From contig NZ_JAIBKA010000006.1 of assembly GCF_022603395.1 (NCBI RefSeq), positions 186,001-250,000 of the forward strand: 64,000 bases of DNA, given 5' to 3'. Positions 26,458 to 35,200 of this stretch are shown piece after piece (positions within the stretch are counted from its first letter, which is position 1; each line of letters begins with the position of its first letter). The notes beneath the pieces are model-generated. The model did not search any database. It was not told where the DNA came from and saw nothing but the letters and a program-made list of their open reading frames with translations. This stretch comes from Desulfoferrobacter suflitae. Lineage in GTDB: Bacteria > Desulfobacterota > Syntrophobacteria > Syntrophobacterales > Syntrophobacteraceae. A program made the position numbers and the translations under genes.

Positions 26458-27337
26458 AGACGGCTTGACCCTTGTGGAGCTCATGGTGGTGCTGATGCTG
26501 GCGGCGGTTGTGACCGCCGTCATCTACCAGACCTTTCCCGCACAGCAGAAAGCCGCCATCAGCCAGGAGCAGGTCACGGAAATGCAGCAGCAGGTGAGGG
26601 CCGCCATGCACATCATGACACGAGAAATTCGCATGGCCGGATACAATCCCCTGCGCGTCACTTCCAACGCATCCTGCGGTACCTGGATCCTGACCGCTAA
26701 AAATGACGAGATCAGGTTTGCCATGGATGTGACCGGCGGCGAGAGCGATGGAGTCGACAACGACGGCGATGGAGAAATAGATGAGCTCGATGAAGAAGCC
26801 GACGGCGACTGCAATGATAAGAATGAAACCATCACCTACCTCCTCTACACGGATGCAGATGGCATTCAGACGTTGGGCAGACGATATTCGCTATCGGAAT
26901 CAGCAGAGGATGAAGAAAAGAAAGAGGAAAAAGAAACAACCTATTCCATCGCGGAAAACATCGAGGCCGTTGGTTTCGCCTATGCTTTCGACGCCGACGG
27001 GGATGGTACCCTTGACAAGGCCAATCCGCATGATGACGGACCCATGTGGGCGGTCGACAACAATTCCGATGGTGAACTGGACCTCAATTTGGACACCAAT
27101 CACGACGGCGAAGTCGATGAGCTGGATAACCCCGCCGGCGTACCGCTCTATCCCACAATACCCTTAGACGCCATAAGAGCCGTCAAGATTTGGCTGCTGG
27201 GCCGCAGCGAACAGCCCGACACGAATTTTACCAACAACACCACTTATGCGGTGGCCAACCAGAGGATTACCGTAAATGACGGGTATCGCCGCAGGCTTTT
27301 GTCAACAACAGTGTATTGCCGCAACATGGGATTGTAG
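26444..27337 (+). CDS. Minor prepilin, PilW type, with Asp-rich calcium-like loops (set 2)
   Basis: The leader MTGNEDG is cut before LTLVELMVVLMLAAVVTAVI. MQQQVRAAMHIMTREIRMAGYNP is the conserved PilW stretch. The middle of the protein has repeated DxDxDG loops (DGVDNDGDGEIDELDEEA; DADGDGTLDK; DNNSDGELDLNLDTNHDGEV), as in dockerins or thrombospondin type 3 repeats. An acidic EDEEKKEEKE segment separates them. Calcium binding is inferred. Confidence 0.9.
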   Translation: MTGNEDGLTLVELMVVLMLAAVVTAVIYQTFPAQQKAAISQEQVTEMQQQVRAAMHIMTREIRMAGYNPLRVTSNASCGTWILTAKNDEIRFAMDVTGGESDGVDNDGDGEIDELDEEADGDCNDKNETITYLLYTDADGIQTLGRRYSLSESAEDEEKKEEKETTYSIAENIEAVGFAYAFDADGDGTLDKANPHDDGPMWAVDNNSDGELDLNLDTNHDGEVDELDNPAGVPLYPTIPLDAIRAVKIWLLGRSEQPDTNFTNNTTYAVANQRITVNDGYRRRLLSTTVYCRNMGL

Positions 27338-27338
27338 A

Positions 27339-27710
27339 GTGAACCCGCTGAGGGATCCACGAGGGTTCACCCTGGTGGAGATATTTGTGGCCCTGTTGAT
27401 CTTTTTTCTCGGCATTGTGCCCTTTCTCAACTTGCAGCTCTTTACCGTCGGCAGCAATTCTGCCGCCAACCAGTTGACCGCGGCGACCAACCTGGCGGAA
27501 AGCAAAATGGAGGAACTGCTGGGGATGCCTTATAATGACCTCCTCAGCGCAGAAATTATTCCGCAGGCCATTGACGGCTTCCAGGTAAACTGGTCTCGTA
27601 ATCAAAATACGCCCATTAATGACACCACCACCATAACCGTGACTGTCTCATGGACAGACAAAGATGACATACCTCACAGCATATCGTTCACATGTATCAA
27701 GGCAAAGTAG
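27339..27710 (+). CDS. Minor prepilin, PilV type (set 2)
   Basis: A GTG start just after the PilW stop gives the short leader MNPLRDPRG and mature FTLVEIFVALLIFFLGIVPF. The core NLAESKMEELLGMPYNDLL is typical of PilV. At 123 residues it is shorter than most. Starting further upstream would overlap the PilW gene and give an implausibly long leader. Confidence 0.87.
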   Translation: MNPLRDPRGFTLVEIFVALLIFFLGIVPFLNLQLFTVGSNSAANQLTAATNLAESKMEELLGMPYNDLLSAEIIPQAIDGFQVNWSRNQNTPINDTTTITVTVSWTDKDDIPHSISFTCIKAK

Positions 27711-27754
27711 CAATCCATTCTGGTTGCTGCGGAACTCTTGGGGAGGTCTCTACC

Positions 27755-29164
27755 ATGGCTGCAAGAACCAGGGCTTCGATCGTCAAGGAACAGGGCGGCT
27801 ACGTTTTGGTTATCTCCCTGCTGATCCTGGTCCTGCTGACCCTCACCGCCGTCTATGCCGCCTATCAAAGCGCAACCGAAATGCGCGTAGCGGCCAATTA
27901 CAAACTCAAACTGCAAGCTTTCTATGTTGCCGAAGCGGGCATCGAGCATACCAAGAGTCTGCTCAGGAAGAAGTCGTTCAACGACGTTTTGGAGGGCGCC
28001 GACGATGACAAGGATTCCGCCAGCGACAACGGCAGGTTGGCCGAACTGCAAAACAGGACTTTCAGTAACGGAAGCTACACCGTCCACATAACGGATTGCC
28101 CGATGGACTACCTCAACGGTTGTGACGGTGACGGCGATGGAGAAGTGTGGGGAGACTCAAACAACCGAGTCTTTGTCACCTCCATCGGCAGAGTTGGTAG
28201 TGCAGTGAAAATCATCCAGGTGGAAATCGAAAAAGAAGATTTGGTGCCGCTGGTGCCGGACGGCGCAGTGGGTGTATACACTGAATCTCCCGTTGTCGAC
28301 TTGAGCGGTTCAGCTACTATTTCAGGGATTAACCATCACCTTCCAGATTCTTTCAACTGCAAGGGCTCCTCATGTGACGGAACCACAACTCCCCCTTACG
28401 GTTCCAACATCCCGGGCATTTTCAGCGAAAACGCTGTAAGCATGGATACCAACAGCGGCAACAGCGGCAACAGCGGCAACAGCGGCAACAGCGGCAACAG
28501 CGGCAACAGCGGCAACAGCGGCAACAGCGGCAACAGCGGCAACAGCGGCAACAGCGGCAACAGCGGCAACAGCGGCAACAGCGGCAACAGCGGCAACAGC
28601 GGCAACAGCGGCAATAGTGGCAATAGTGGCAATAGTGGCAAGAAAAAGAACAACATCGATGGTAACGGATGTACAGAGGAATATTGCGATGACAGTATTG
28701 TCGTTGGAATTCCCAAATATGACAATCAATACTGGATCGACCTCGCAAATCGGCTCATGACAATGGAGAATACGGTCACCTATAGCGCTGCTGATGCCAA
28801 GGGGAAAAGTGCACTTGGTACGCGGGATGAGCCTCAGGTAACCTACATAAGCGAAAAAGTCACCTTCTCTGGGTCCCTGGACGGCGCCGGAATTCTGATC
28901 GTGACCGATGGAGTGCATTTCACCGGGAATTTCCACTTTGAAGGGGTGATCATTGTTCTATCCAACAGCGATGATGAGGACGCTGAGATCAGCTGGGCAA
29001 GCGGAACACCGGACTTGTTTGGAACGCTCATTGTGGCGGGTACCGAGCCCGCCACAATTGATTTGAGTGGAAATCCAAGCATCAAATACAGCAGCACAGC
29101 GATAGAGAATGCGAACCAGCTCTCAACTGTGGTAACGACCCTGTCTTGGCGGGATAATCTCTAG
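27755..29164 (+). CDS. PilX-like pilus protein with Asn-Ser-Gly repeats (set 2)
   Basis: The ATG at 27755 follows GGGAGG. Residues ~12-60 are the PilX N-terminal domain (GGYVLVISLLILVLLTLTAVYAAYQSATEMRVAAN, then AFYVAEAGIEHTK). Residues ~233-295 are 21 tandem NSG units, followed by a Lys-rich hinge (GKKKNN) and a C-terminal beta-solenoid-like region (VTFSGSLDGAGILIVTDG). The repeat likely forms a flexible linker that could vary in length. 469 residues, far longer than the set 1 PilX. Confidence 0.88.
   Translation: MAARTRASIVKEQGGYVLVISLLILVLLTLTAVYAAYQSATEMRVAANYKLKLQAFYVAEAGIEHTKSLLRKKSFNDVLEGADDDKDSASDNGRLAELQNRTFSNGSYTVHITDCPMDYLNGCDGDGDGEVWGDSNNRVFVTSIGRVGSAVKIIQVEIEKEDLVPLVPDGAVGVYTESPVVDLSGSATISGINHHLPDSFNCKGSSCDGTTTPPYGSNIPGIFSENAVSMDTNSGNSGNSGNSGNSGNSGNSGNSGNSGNSGNSGNSGNSGNSGNSGNSGNSGNSGNSGNSGNSGKKKNNIDGNGCTEEYCDDSIVVGIPKYDNQYWIDLANRLMTMENTVTYSAADAKGKSALGTRDEPQVTYISEKVTFSGSLDGAGILIVTDGVHFTGNFHFEGVIIVLSNSDDEDAEISWASGTPDLFGTLIVAGTEPATIDLSGNPSIKYSSTAIENANQLSTVVTTLSWRDNL
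28451..28639 (+). repeat. 9-bp minisatellite, 21 tandem units
   Basis: Eighteen units of AACAGCGGC are followed by three of AATAGTGGC, all in frame, encoding Asn-Ser-Gly. The 3' units share the same two silent changes, which suggests copying at that end. Gain or loss of units would keep the reading frame. Confidence 0.97.
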
Positions 29165-29549
29165 CAGGCTGCCCGTCAGTGGTATATCGGTTAAGGATAT
29201 GTACCTGCTCTTTTCCCAAAAGTTGGCAAGGACAGGCACAGCACCCTTCCACGCAACAGGTCGTGCATGGCGGACACGGTCAATGCCGAGGGGGAGCTTC
29301 TTTCATGGCGAGTTGTACCCGGCAGAGATATAGCGGTTAAGCATTAGATTTTTCATTGTTTGCAGGCGTTGCTGATGGGTTTCGCTTCGCTCTACCCATC
29401 CTACGGCATCGCGGCACCGGCCGTAACCACGTTGATGTAGGATGGGCAGAGTCGCGCCCAAGCGTGACGAAACCCATCGGTGACTGCCGGCATAGAAATG
29501 CATGTTTCTTGCCTTAACAGGCATAACTCTTAATCGAGGGGACCAGATC
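29165..29549 (+). other. 385-bp intergenic region before the last pilin
   Basis: No gene is seen. A ~25-bp direct repeat (TATATCGGTTAAG near 29185 and TATAGCGGTTAAG near 29328) is followed by the inverted-repeat element. No confident sigma-54 site was found for the pilin at 29550. Confidence 0.5.
29365..29483. repeat. Large inverted repeat of the same type as 19211-19315
   Basis: GATGGGTTTCGCTTCGCTC followed by TACCCATCCTACGG forms the left arm. The right arm runs from GTAGGATGGGCAGAG to TGACGAAACCCATC, giving two ~40-bp complementary arms around a GC-rich centre. Confidence 0.75.
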
Positions 29550-29990
29550 ATGAGGAGCAGGAGGATCAACGAATCGGGATTTACCCTCATCGAGATGATG
29601 ATCGTGGTTGCCGTCGTAGCCATACTGGCTGCAGTGGCCGTACCGTCCTACGTCAATTACAGGAACCGCGCGATTCAGTCGGAAGCGGTCGAAGCGCTCA
29701 TGCGCGGCAGGATGGACCAGGAGCTGTTCTTCGCCGAAAACAACCGCTATGCCGGAACCATCGGTTGCCTGCCCACCTTCGGCAACGACTGCAGCGAAGA
29801 TACCTATTCCACGCCAAACAACTACACCGTGGAAATTACATCGGTCGGCAGCACAAGCTACCGCATCACCGCCTCCAGGAACTTCTACGGGCAGGCGGAT
29901 ACCATCGCCGTAACCGAATCCAGCCGCAACCCCATCATCAACAATCCCGACGCCATCGGCTTTTCCCTGTTCAAATGGCTTTTTGACTGA
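29550..29990 (+). CDS. Type IV pilin, PilE-like (second paralogue)
   Basis: The ATG at 29550 follows GAGGGG. The leader [10 protein letters not shown] is cut before [21 protein letters not shown]. It shares with the pilin at 15900 the same length (146 residues), the pattern [13 protein letters not shown], a cysteine pair (CLPTFGNDC) and the ending [13 protein letters not shown]. The two genes are clearly duplicates that bracket the locus. Either could be the main pilus subunit. Confidence 0.94.
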   Translation: MRSRRINESGFTLIEMMIVVAVVAILAAVAVPSYVNYRNRAIQSEAVEALMRGRMDQELFFAENNRYAGTIGCLPTFGNDCSEDTYSTPNNYTVEITSVGSTSYRITASRNFYGQADTIAVTESSRNPIINNPDAIGFSLFKWLFD

Positions 29991-30067
29991 GGCCGCCGGC
30001 AGCTCCGAAGCCGCGGCGGGTGGCGGCACAAAAAGCGGTACCTCACCCACCCCGCGCCTGGATGATT

Positions 30068-30132
30068 TTGGCCGCCGATGAACGCAGATCTCTTGTTCAC
30101 ATCCGTGTGCATCTGCGTTCATCGGCGGCCAA
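30068..30132. repeat. Perfect inverted repeat, possible bidirectional terminator
   Basis: TTGGCCGCCGATGAACGCAG and its complement (CTGCGTTCATCGGCGGCCAA) flank a ~22-base loop between the convergent pilin and small-protein genes. A related single arm (TGTGTTCATCTGCGTCCATC) occurs near 30440. These are common genome-wide repeats. Confidence 0.8.
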
Positions 30133-30139
30133 CAAAAAC

Positions 30140-30319
30140 CTAGTTCTTGGCCAGGTAGTATTTCTCATTTTCCGCGACAATCTTTTTCGCCGTCTCTTCA
30201 TCGATCGTCTGATCGGGCTGCAATCCCAGTTCTTTCATGATTTCAGGATAAACGGCGATTTTGATCTTTCCGTCGAGCAGTACGCTGTCGACTCTGGATT
30301 GTTCTATTCCATACGGCAT
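30140..30319 (-). CDS. Small hypothetical protein, 59 aa
   Basis: From the ATG at 30319, preceded by AAGGAAAA. The protein starts MPYGIEQSR and has an acidic helical C-terminus (DEETAKKIVAENEKYYLAKN). No signal, cysteine or motif is present, and I do not recognise it. A longer version starting at 30409 would be Ser/Gly-rich and lacks a ribosome site. It is followed at once by the inverted repeat. Confidence 0.5.
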   Translation of the reverse strand: MPYGIEQSRVDSVLLDGKIKIAVYPEIMKELGLQPDQTIDEETAKKIVAENEKYYLAKN

Positions 30320-30588
30320 GAGCAATTTTCCTTTCTGATACGTCAAAAGACTGCTCGATAATGGGGCAGATCCCCCCCCCGACCTCTCCACCCCTGCAGC
30401 CGCAGACAACCGTCGATGAAGGCAAACCCTGCCGTTAATCTGTGTTCATCTGCGTCCATCCGCGGCCAACCATCAACTTTTCATACCTGCACGAGCATCA
30501 ACCCCGGGGACCCGATTAGATGTAGCATATTACCCTAAGCGGTTCCACACCAAACTACTCCGCAGCATCTGTGCGTCTCTGCGGCCCT
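30320..30588. other. Intergenic DNA with repeat fragment
   Basis: About 270 bp without a supported gene. It contains a degenerate TGTGTTCATCTGCG repeat arm around 30437-30470. Confidence 0.4.
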
Positions 30589-31296
30589 TCAGAGCTTGCG
30601 CCCATCCCTTTGCCACGCATACACCGTGGTTTCCTGCAGGCGGCTGCCGTCCATGTCCACGTCGGCCGGAGCCATGCAGCAGAACAGCTTGACCAGAGGC
30701 TGACCGCCCAGATTGCCGCGCCCGGGATCGCCCAGCAGTATTTCCAGGCCGTCTCTGGCGAGCCTCCCAAACCAGGAAAAAACCTGTGCCGCCAAAGACG
30801 GATCAAAGAACATGTCCCCGGCCAGCACCACATCGAAACCCGTTAAAGGGGAACCGATCATGTCGGCCGTCGTGGTCACCAGCGATACGCTGTTGAGGAG
30901 CGCATTGATTTGGGTTGCCGTGGCGGCCATGGGGTCGATATCGCAGGCCAAAACACGTTGGGCGCCGGCTTTGGCGGCGGCAACGGCATCAATGCCGCAG
31001 CCGGCGCCGAACACAAAAACCCGTCGGCCCGCTACCCCTGCCGCATGGTCCAGCACATGGCGCGCCAGCGCCTGCCCGCCCGCCCAGCAAAAGCCCCAGT
31101 AGGGATCTGCAAGGGACAGCTGGGCGAGGTCCTGTTCAGTAGCGGACCACAGGGGACAGGCCGGAGTGATGAGGCGCAGACGGATTTCCGGACACAGCAG
31201 CGGGACGGCAACACGCGTGTTGGCGAGGATGAAGGCGTGCCGTTCCATGGACGTTTTCCTCGGCGGCATCATGGCACTGGCGCGCGGCGGCTTCAT
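30589..31296 (-). CDS. ETF-beta-type protein lysine methyltransferase (METTL20-like)
   Basis: A class I SAM methyltransferase of 235 residues. The motifs PYWGFCWAGGQALARHVLD, VFGAGCGIDAVAAAKAGA, CDIDPMAATATQINALLN, LAGDMFFDPSLA and LLGDPGR follow the order and wording of ETFBKMT, which methylates electron-transfer flavoprotein beta. Bacterial homologues are known. The start overlaps the upstream gene stop by 4 bp (ATGA). Nicotinamide or ribosomal-protein methyltransferases are the nearest alternatives. ETF modification would suit a fatty-acid-oxidising organism. Confidence 0.85.
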   Translation of the reverse strand: MKPPRASAMMPPRKTSMERHAFILANTRVAVPLLCPEIRLRLITPACPLWSATEQDLAQLSLADPYWGFCWAGGQALARHVLDHAAGVAGRRVFVFGAGCGIDAVAAAKAGAQRVLACDIDPMAATATQINALLNSVSLVTTTADMIGSPLTGFDVVLAGDMFFDPSLAAQVFSWFGRLARDGLEILLGDPGRGNLGGQPLVKLFCCMAPADVDMDGSRLQETTVYAWQRDGRKL

Positions 31297-32033
31297 TTCA
31301 TGTTGCGCACGCGCACCTCGATCTCGCTTTCCTTCAGCAAATCCACGATTTCCAGCGTGTCCGTATCGCCGTAATGATAGGGATAGAGGATTTCCGGCAG
31401 GAAACTTTCGGCCGCGGCGGCAACCATCTGGGGAGACATGGTGTAGGGGAGATTCATGGGCAGAAAAGCGATATCGATCTTTTCCAGCTTTTTCATTTCC
31501 GGAATGTTTTCAGTATCTCCGGCAACATACACCCGCTTGTCTGCAAAGGTGATGACGTATCCGTTACCGTTCCCCCTGGGATGATAGGGCACGTCCTTGC
31601 TGCGCATGTGCACCAGGTTGTACGCAGGTACGGCTTCAATTTTCAATCCCTGGACGGTCTTGACGTCGCCATTGTTCATGACGAGCGCATCCTTCATTTC
31701 TTCAGCGACCGCCTGATTGGCGATCAAAACCGTTTTTTCCCGCCACAGCTGCCGTATGGCTTGAGGATCGTAGTGGTCTTTGTGTTCATGGGTGATGAGA
31801 ATGATATCCGCTTGCGGCATGGTACTGTAGTCCGCTTCGCGGGTGACAGGGTCGACATGGATGATCTTGCCGTCGAAGGCAAACATCAACGAGCCGTGGC
31901 CGATGAAGGCGATCTCAAGATCACCCGCTGAGGTACTGATGTAATCCTTTGCAAATTCCTTTTCCGCCCGGGCCGCAACCGCAGCAGTCAACAGGCAAAC
32001 GATAGTGACAATCAAGGTAGATTTCTGAATCAT
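31293..32033 (-). CDS. Exported metallo-beta-lactamase-fold hydrolase (UlaG-like)
   Basis: From the ATG at 32033 (GAGGAG upstream) the protein opens with a signal peptide (QKSTLIVTIVCLLTAAVAARA). The metal site is THEHKDHYD, and further ligands are in VAGDT and YPYHYGDTD. GHGSLMFAFDGKIIHVDPV marks the UlaG-like subgroup. It is predicted periplasmic; the substrate is unknown. It is translationally coupled to the methyltransferase gene downstream. A start at 32129 would bury the signal peptide. Confidence 0.87.
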   Translation of the reverse strand: MIQKSTLIVTIVCLLTAAVAARAEKEFAKDYISTSAGDLEIAFIGHGSLMFAFDGKIIHVDPVTREADYSTMPQADIILITHEHKDHYDPQAIRQLWREKTVLIANQAVAEEMKDALVMNNGDVKTVQGLKIEAVPAYNLVHMRSKDVPYHPRGNGNGYVITFADKRVYVAGDTENIPEMKKLEKIDIAFLPMNLPYTMSPQMVAAAAESFLPEILYPYHYGDTDTLEIVDLLKESEIEVRVRNMK

Positions 32034-32215
32034 TGGGATCTCCTCATTTCTTGCATCCAACCGAACCCATTTGAAATATTTTCCAGGCCCCTGCATGAGA
32101 ACCTGTTCTCTGTCTTCCACCTTTTGCAAAAGCGCGTTTTAGACTAAGATTTCCCAATGAAACTAGGAGAGGCGATACGGGTTGTCAACACTCATCAGCA
32201 GATGGAGAACACGCC

Positions 32216-35200
32216 ATGTTTCCAATGGAATTCGAATACGACATTTTGAGTGGGCTGCCTCTTCCCGGTGAAGAGCGGATCCAGGACCTGCTCGACCTGC
32301 TCGAAGCCATCGTCGAACGGCGCATTGTGCCTTACTTCAAAACCAACCGGGGAACCGATCCTTTGAAACTCGGTCGGGTCACCGGCCATTTGAGCCTGCA
32401 CCGGCTGGAGGACGACCAGGGTCAAAGCCGTGCCATTAGTCTCCTGGGCCGGGAGGACGAGGCATGGAACATCTACATTCACGAGCGCATCTTCGACTAT
32501 TTGTCCTTTGTATTTCCCAGGGATGCCGATGAGACTTTCGCCAGCGGCACGACTGAAGAACAAAAAATGCTTGCCTTTTGCGAACTGTTGCTGCGCCACC
32601 AAGTGGATCACATCCTCTATCCCGAGCGGAGCGAACGCGACATCATTGCCGCCGATGTCGACTTCGCCATGGACCTGCGCAACTCGGACCCGACCCTCTA
32701 CCGCATGCTGCGCAAATCCCTGACCGATGAACTGAACGGCATCAGAGGAGAGCACTACGTCGCTCTATTGGACAGGGCCGAGCAGGATTTGCCGTATCTC
32801 GATATCATCGGCACCCTCATCAATTCATTGGCGGCGACCTTGGCCAACATGCCGGACGCTTTACTGCAGCGGGCCTTTCCTTCTCTGGATGAAGAACTGA
32901 AAGCCAGGGTTCTGGGGGAACATTACCGCAGGAGCCGCGACAACACTTTGCCCATCATGCAGCGGGCAGCTTCCCTCAGCAGCGTTCTCCATCTGTTTGC
33001 CCTGGTCGCCGCAAAATCCGACCAGGAAGCGAAGGACATATTCCATTCCTTCAAGGACCGCTGGGGACTGGTGGTACTGTTCCGCGAGCTGGGGCTGCCC
33101 GAATCGAGCGTCGACGGCAAAGCACCGCAGGACCTTTTCAAACTCTTCATGGGGGCACTGGAACGGTACATCACCCGGGATCAAGGCGTGCCTGCCGCCT
33201 ACCCGGCTCCCGGCAGCGGGCCGCAGCGTTCCGAGACGCCCGAGCGGAAGCACAAGAGCCTCACGGATCGCATCGAAGAGGCGCGCAACGATCCCAGTGT
33301 TCCACGCCGGGTCATGGAGGTCATCGACAAAAACAAGCTGAACGCCGTCGGTCACAGCGGTTCCAAGTACAGTGAACTGATCGAGACGCTGCTGGCGATT
33401 CCCTGGGGCAGAATACAGAAGATTGAGGTGGCGCCGGAGGCTTTCGAGGAGGGCCTGAACAAGTCTCATTACGGTTTGCAGCGCCCCAAGGAGACCATCT
33501 GTGATTTCTTCACCAACCTCATCTGGCGCTACCAGCGCTTCAACGACGGGCAAGCGTCCTCCTGGCATCGAACCGGCAGTGCCTTCCTGTTCGTTGGACC
33601 TCCCGGGGTGGGCAAGACCTCCCTGGCCATCTCCATCGCAAGGAACCTCGGGATCCCGTATCACAAGATATCTCTGGGGGGCATGCGCGATGAAGCCGAC
33701 ATGCGCGGCCACGGATTCACCTACGAAGGGTCCAAGCCGGGAGCCATTGTACAGGGTCTCATCAAAATGGAAGTCATGAACGGAATGTTCATTCTGGACG
33801 AGGCGGACAAAACGGAAAAATTTGCCATCGCGACCCTCCTGGAAATCCTCGATCCCGAGCAAAATCATCTATTCCACGACAAGTACACGGAAACGACGGT
33901 GGACATCGATCTTTCCAATTGTCATTTTTTACTCACCGCCAACACGCTGGAAGGCGTTCCACCGGTGGTGGCGAACCGATGTGAAATCATTTTTTTAGAC
34001 CGCTACAGCGTCGAGGAGAAAATTGCCATCGCCCGAGAACACCTGATCAGCCGGGTGCGTGAACGATATCAGATCGATCAGCAGCAGATTTTCTTTGATG
34101 AGAAAACCAAGTCGGATCTGCTCAGGTACCTGGTACGAAATTACACCTATGAAGCCGGGGTGCGCGAACTGGAGAGGACCATACGAACTCTTTTCCTGCG
34201 CATTCAACGCAAGGAAATTCTCACCAAAGGGGAGCGTTCGGTGCGTATCACCCGGGAGAAGATCAAGGCGTATCTGGATGAACCCATCAAACCCAGGCAA
34301 ATCAACGAAGACGATCAAAGCGGTGAGATGCTGGGCCTGGGGGTTGATTTGGAAAAGGGTGTGGGGTCCGTGATCCCGATTCAGGCCACGCGCATCGGCA
34401 TGGGGGCAACCGGCGGCGGCATACGGCGGGCATACCTGAGCATTACTCACGCCACGGGCAACATTGAAAAAATCATGGACGAAAGCCGCAAGGTGGCCAC
34501 CACCGGAATTTTTCATCGGGCGCGCGCTCTGCATATCGATTTGCAGAGCGAGGAGCCGGTTCATCTGCACTTTATGGGCGGTTCCACGCGCAAGGACGGG
34601 CCTTCGGCGGGAGGGGCCATCGCCCTGGCTCTGGCATCGCTGCTGTCGGGGCGCAAGATCCGCAGAGACGTCGCCATGACCGGAGAAATCGACACGCGTG
34701 GCAGGATCACATCGGTTGGCGGCTTGGCGCTGAAGATCGAGACCGCTTACAACGCCGGCTGTCGCACGGTGGTCATTCCGCGGGAAAATCTGCACGGCGA
34801 AGGCGGCATCGAAAGGTTCCCGCAAGCCTTGAAAGACGAGCTCCAGATCCTCACTTTCGACGAATGGCAGGGAGCGCATGAGCCGTTCGACTATACCAGA
34901 CACATCCTGCAGGTAGTGGCAGTGGATGACATCGTGCAGGCAGCCCAGGTGGCCTTTATCGACGAAGCGCAACTGGAAAACCTCAAATCGGGCTTCCTCG
35001 CCTGTGCCCGCAGCGTATCCGAGCGGTTGAGATGCAAAAATGCCCACTGTGTGAAGATCATGACCCTGATCCAGGTGAAAAACCCGCAGGAACTGGATGT
35101 TAGATTGTTGCAGCAGTCCTGGCAGACTGGCCGGGCACTCGCCTTGCTGGTTCCACCGGACACTCACCAGGGCATACTCGAACGGCTGGGGGAGCATTCA

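Noticed and set aside
28451-28639. Possible CRISPR array
   Set aside because: Units are 9 bp with no spacers, and they code in frame.
28370-28936. Ala-Val or Leu-Pro repeat proteins on the minus strand
   Set aside because: They are reverse translations of the Asn-Ser-Gly minisatellite.
29438-29455. Sigma-54-like GG-N10-GC before the last pilin
   Set aside because: It falls inside the inverted repeat and lacks the TTGC element.
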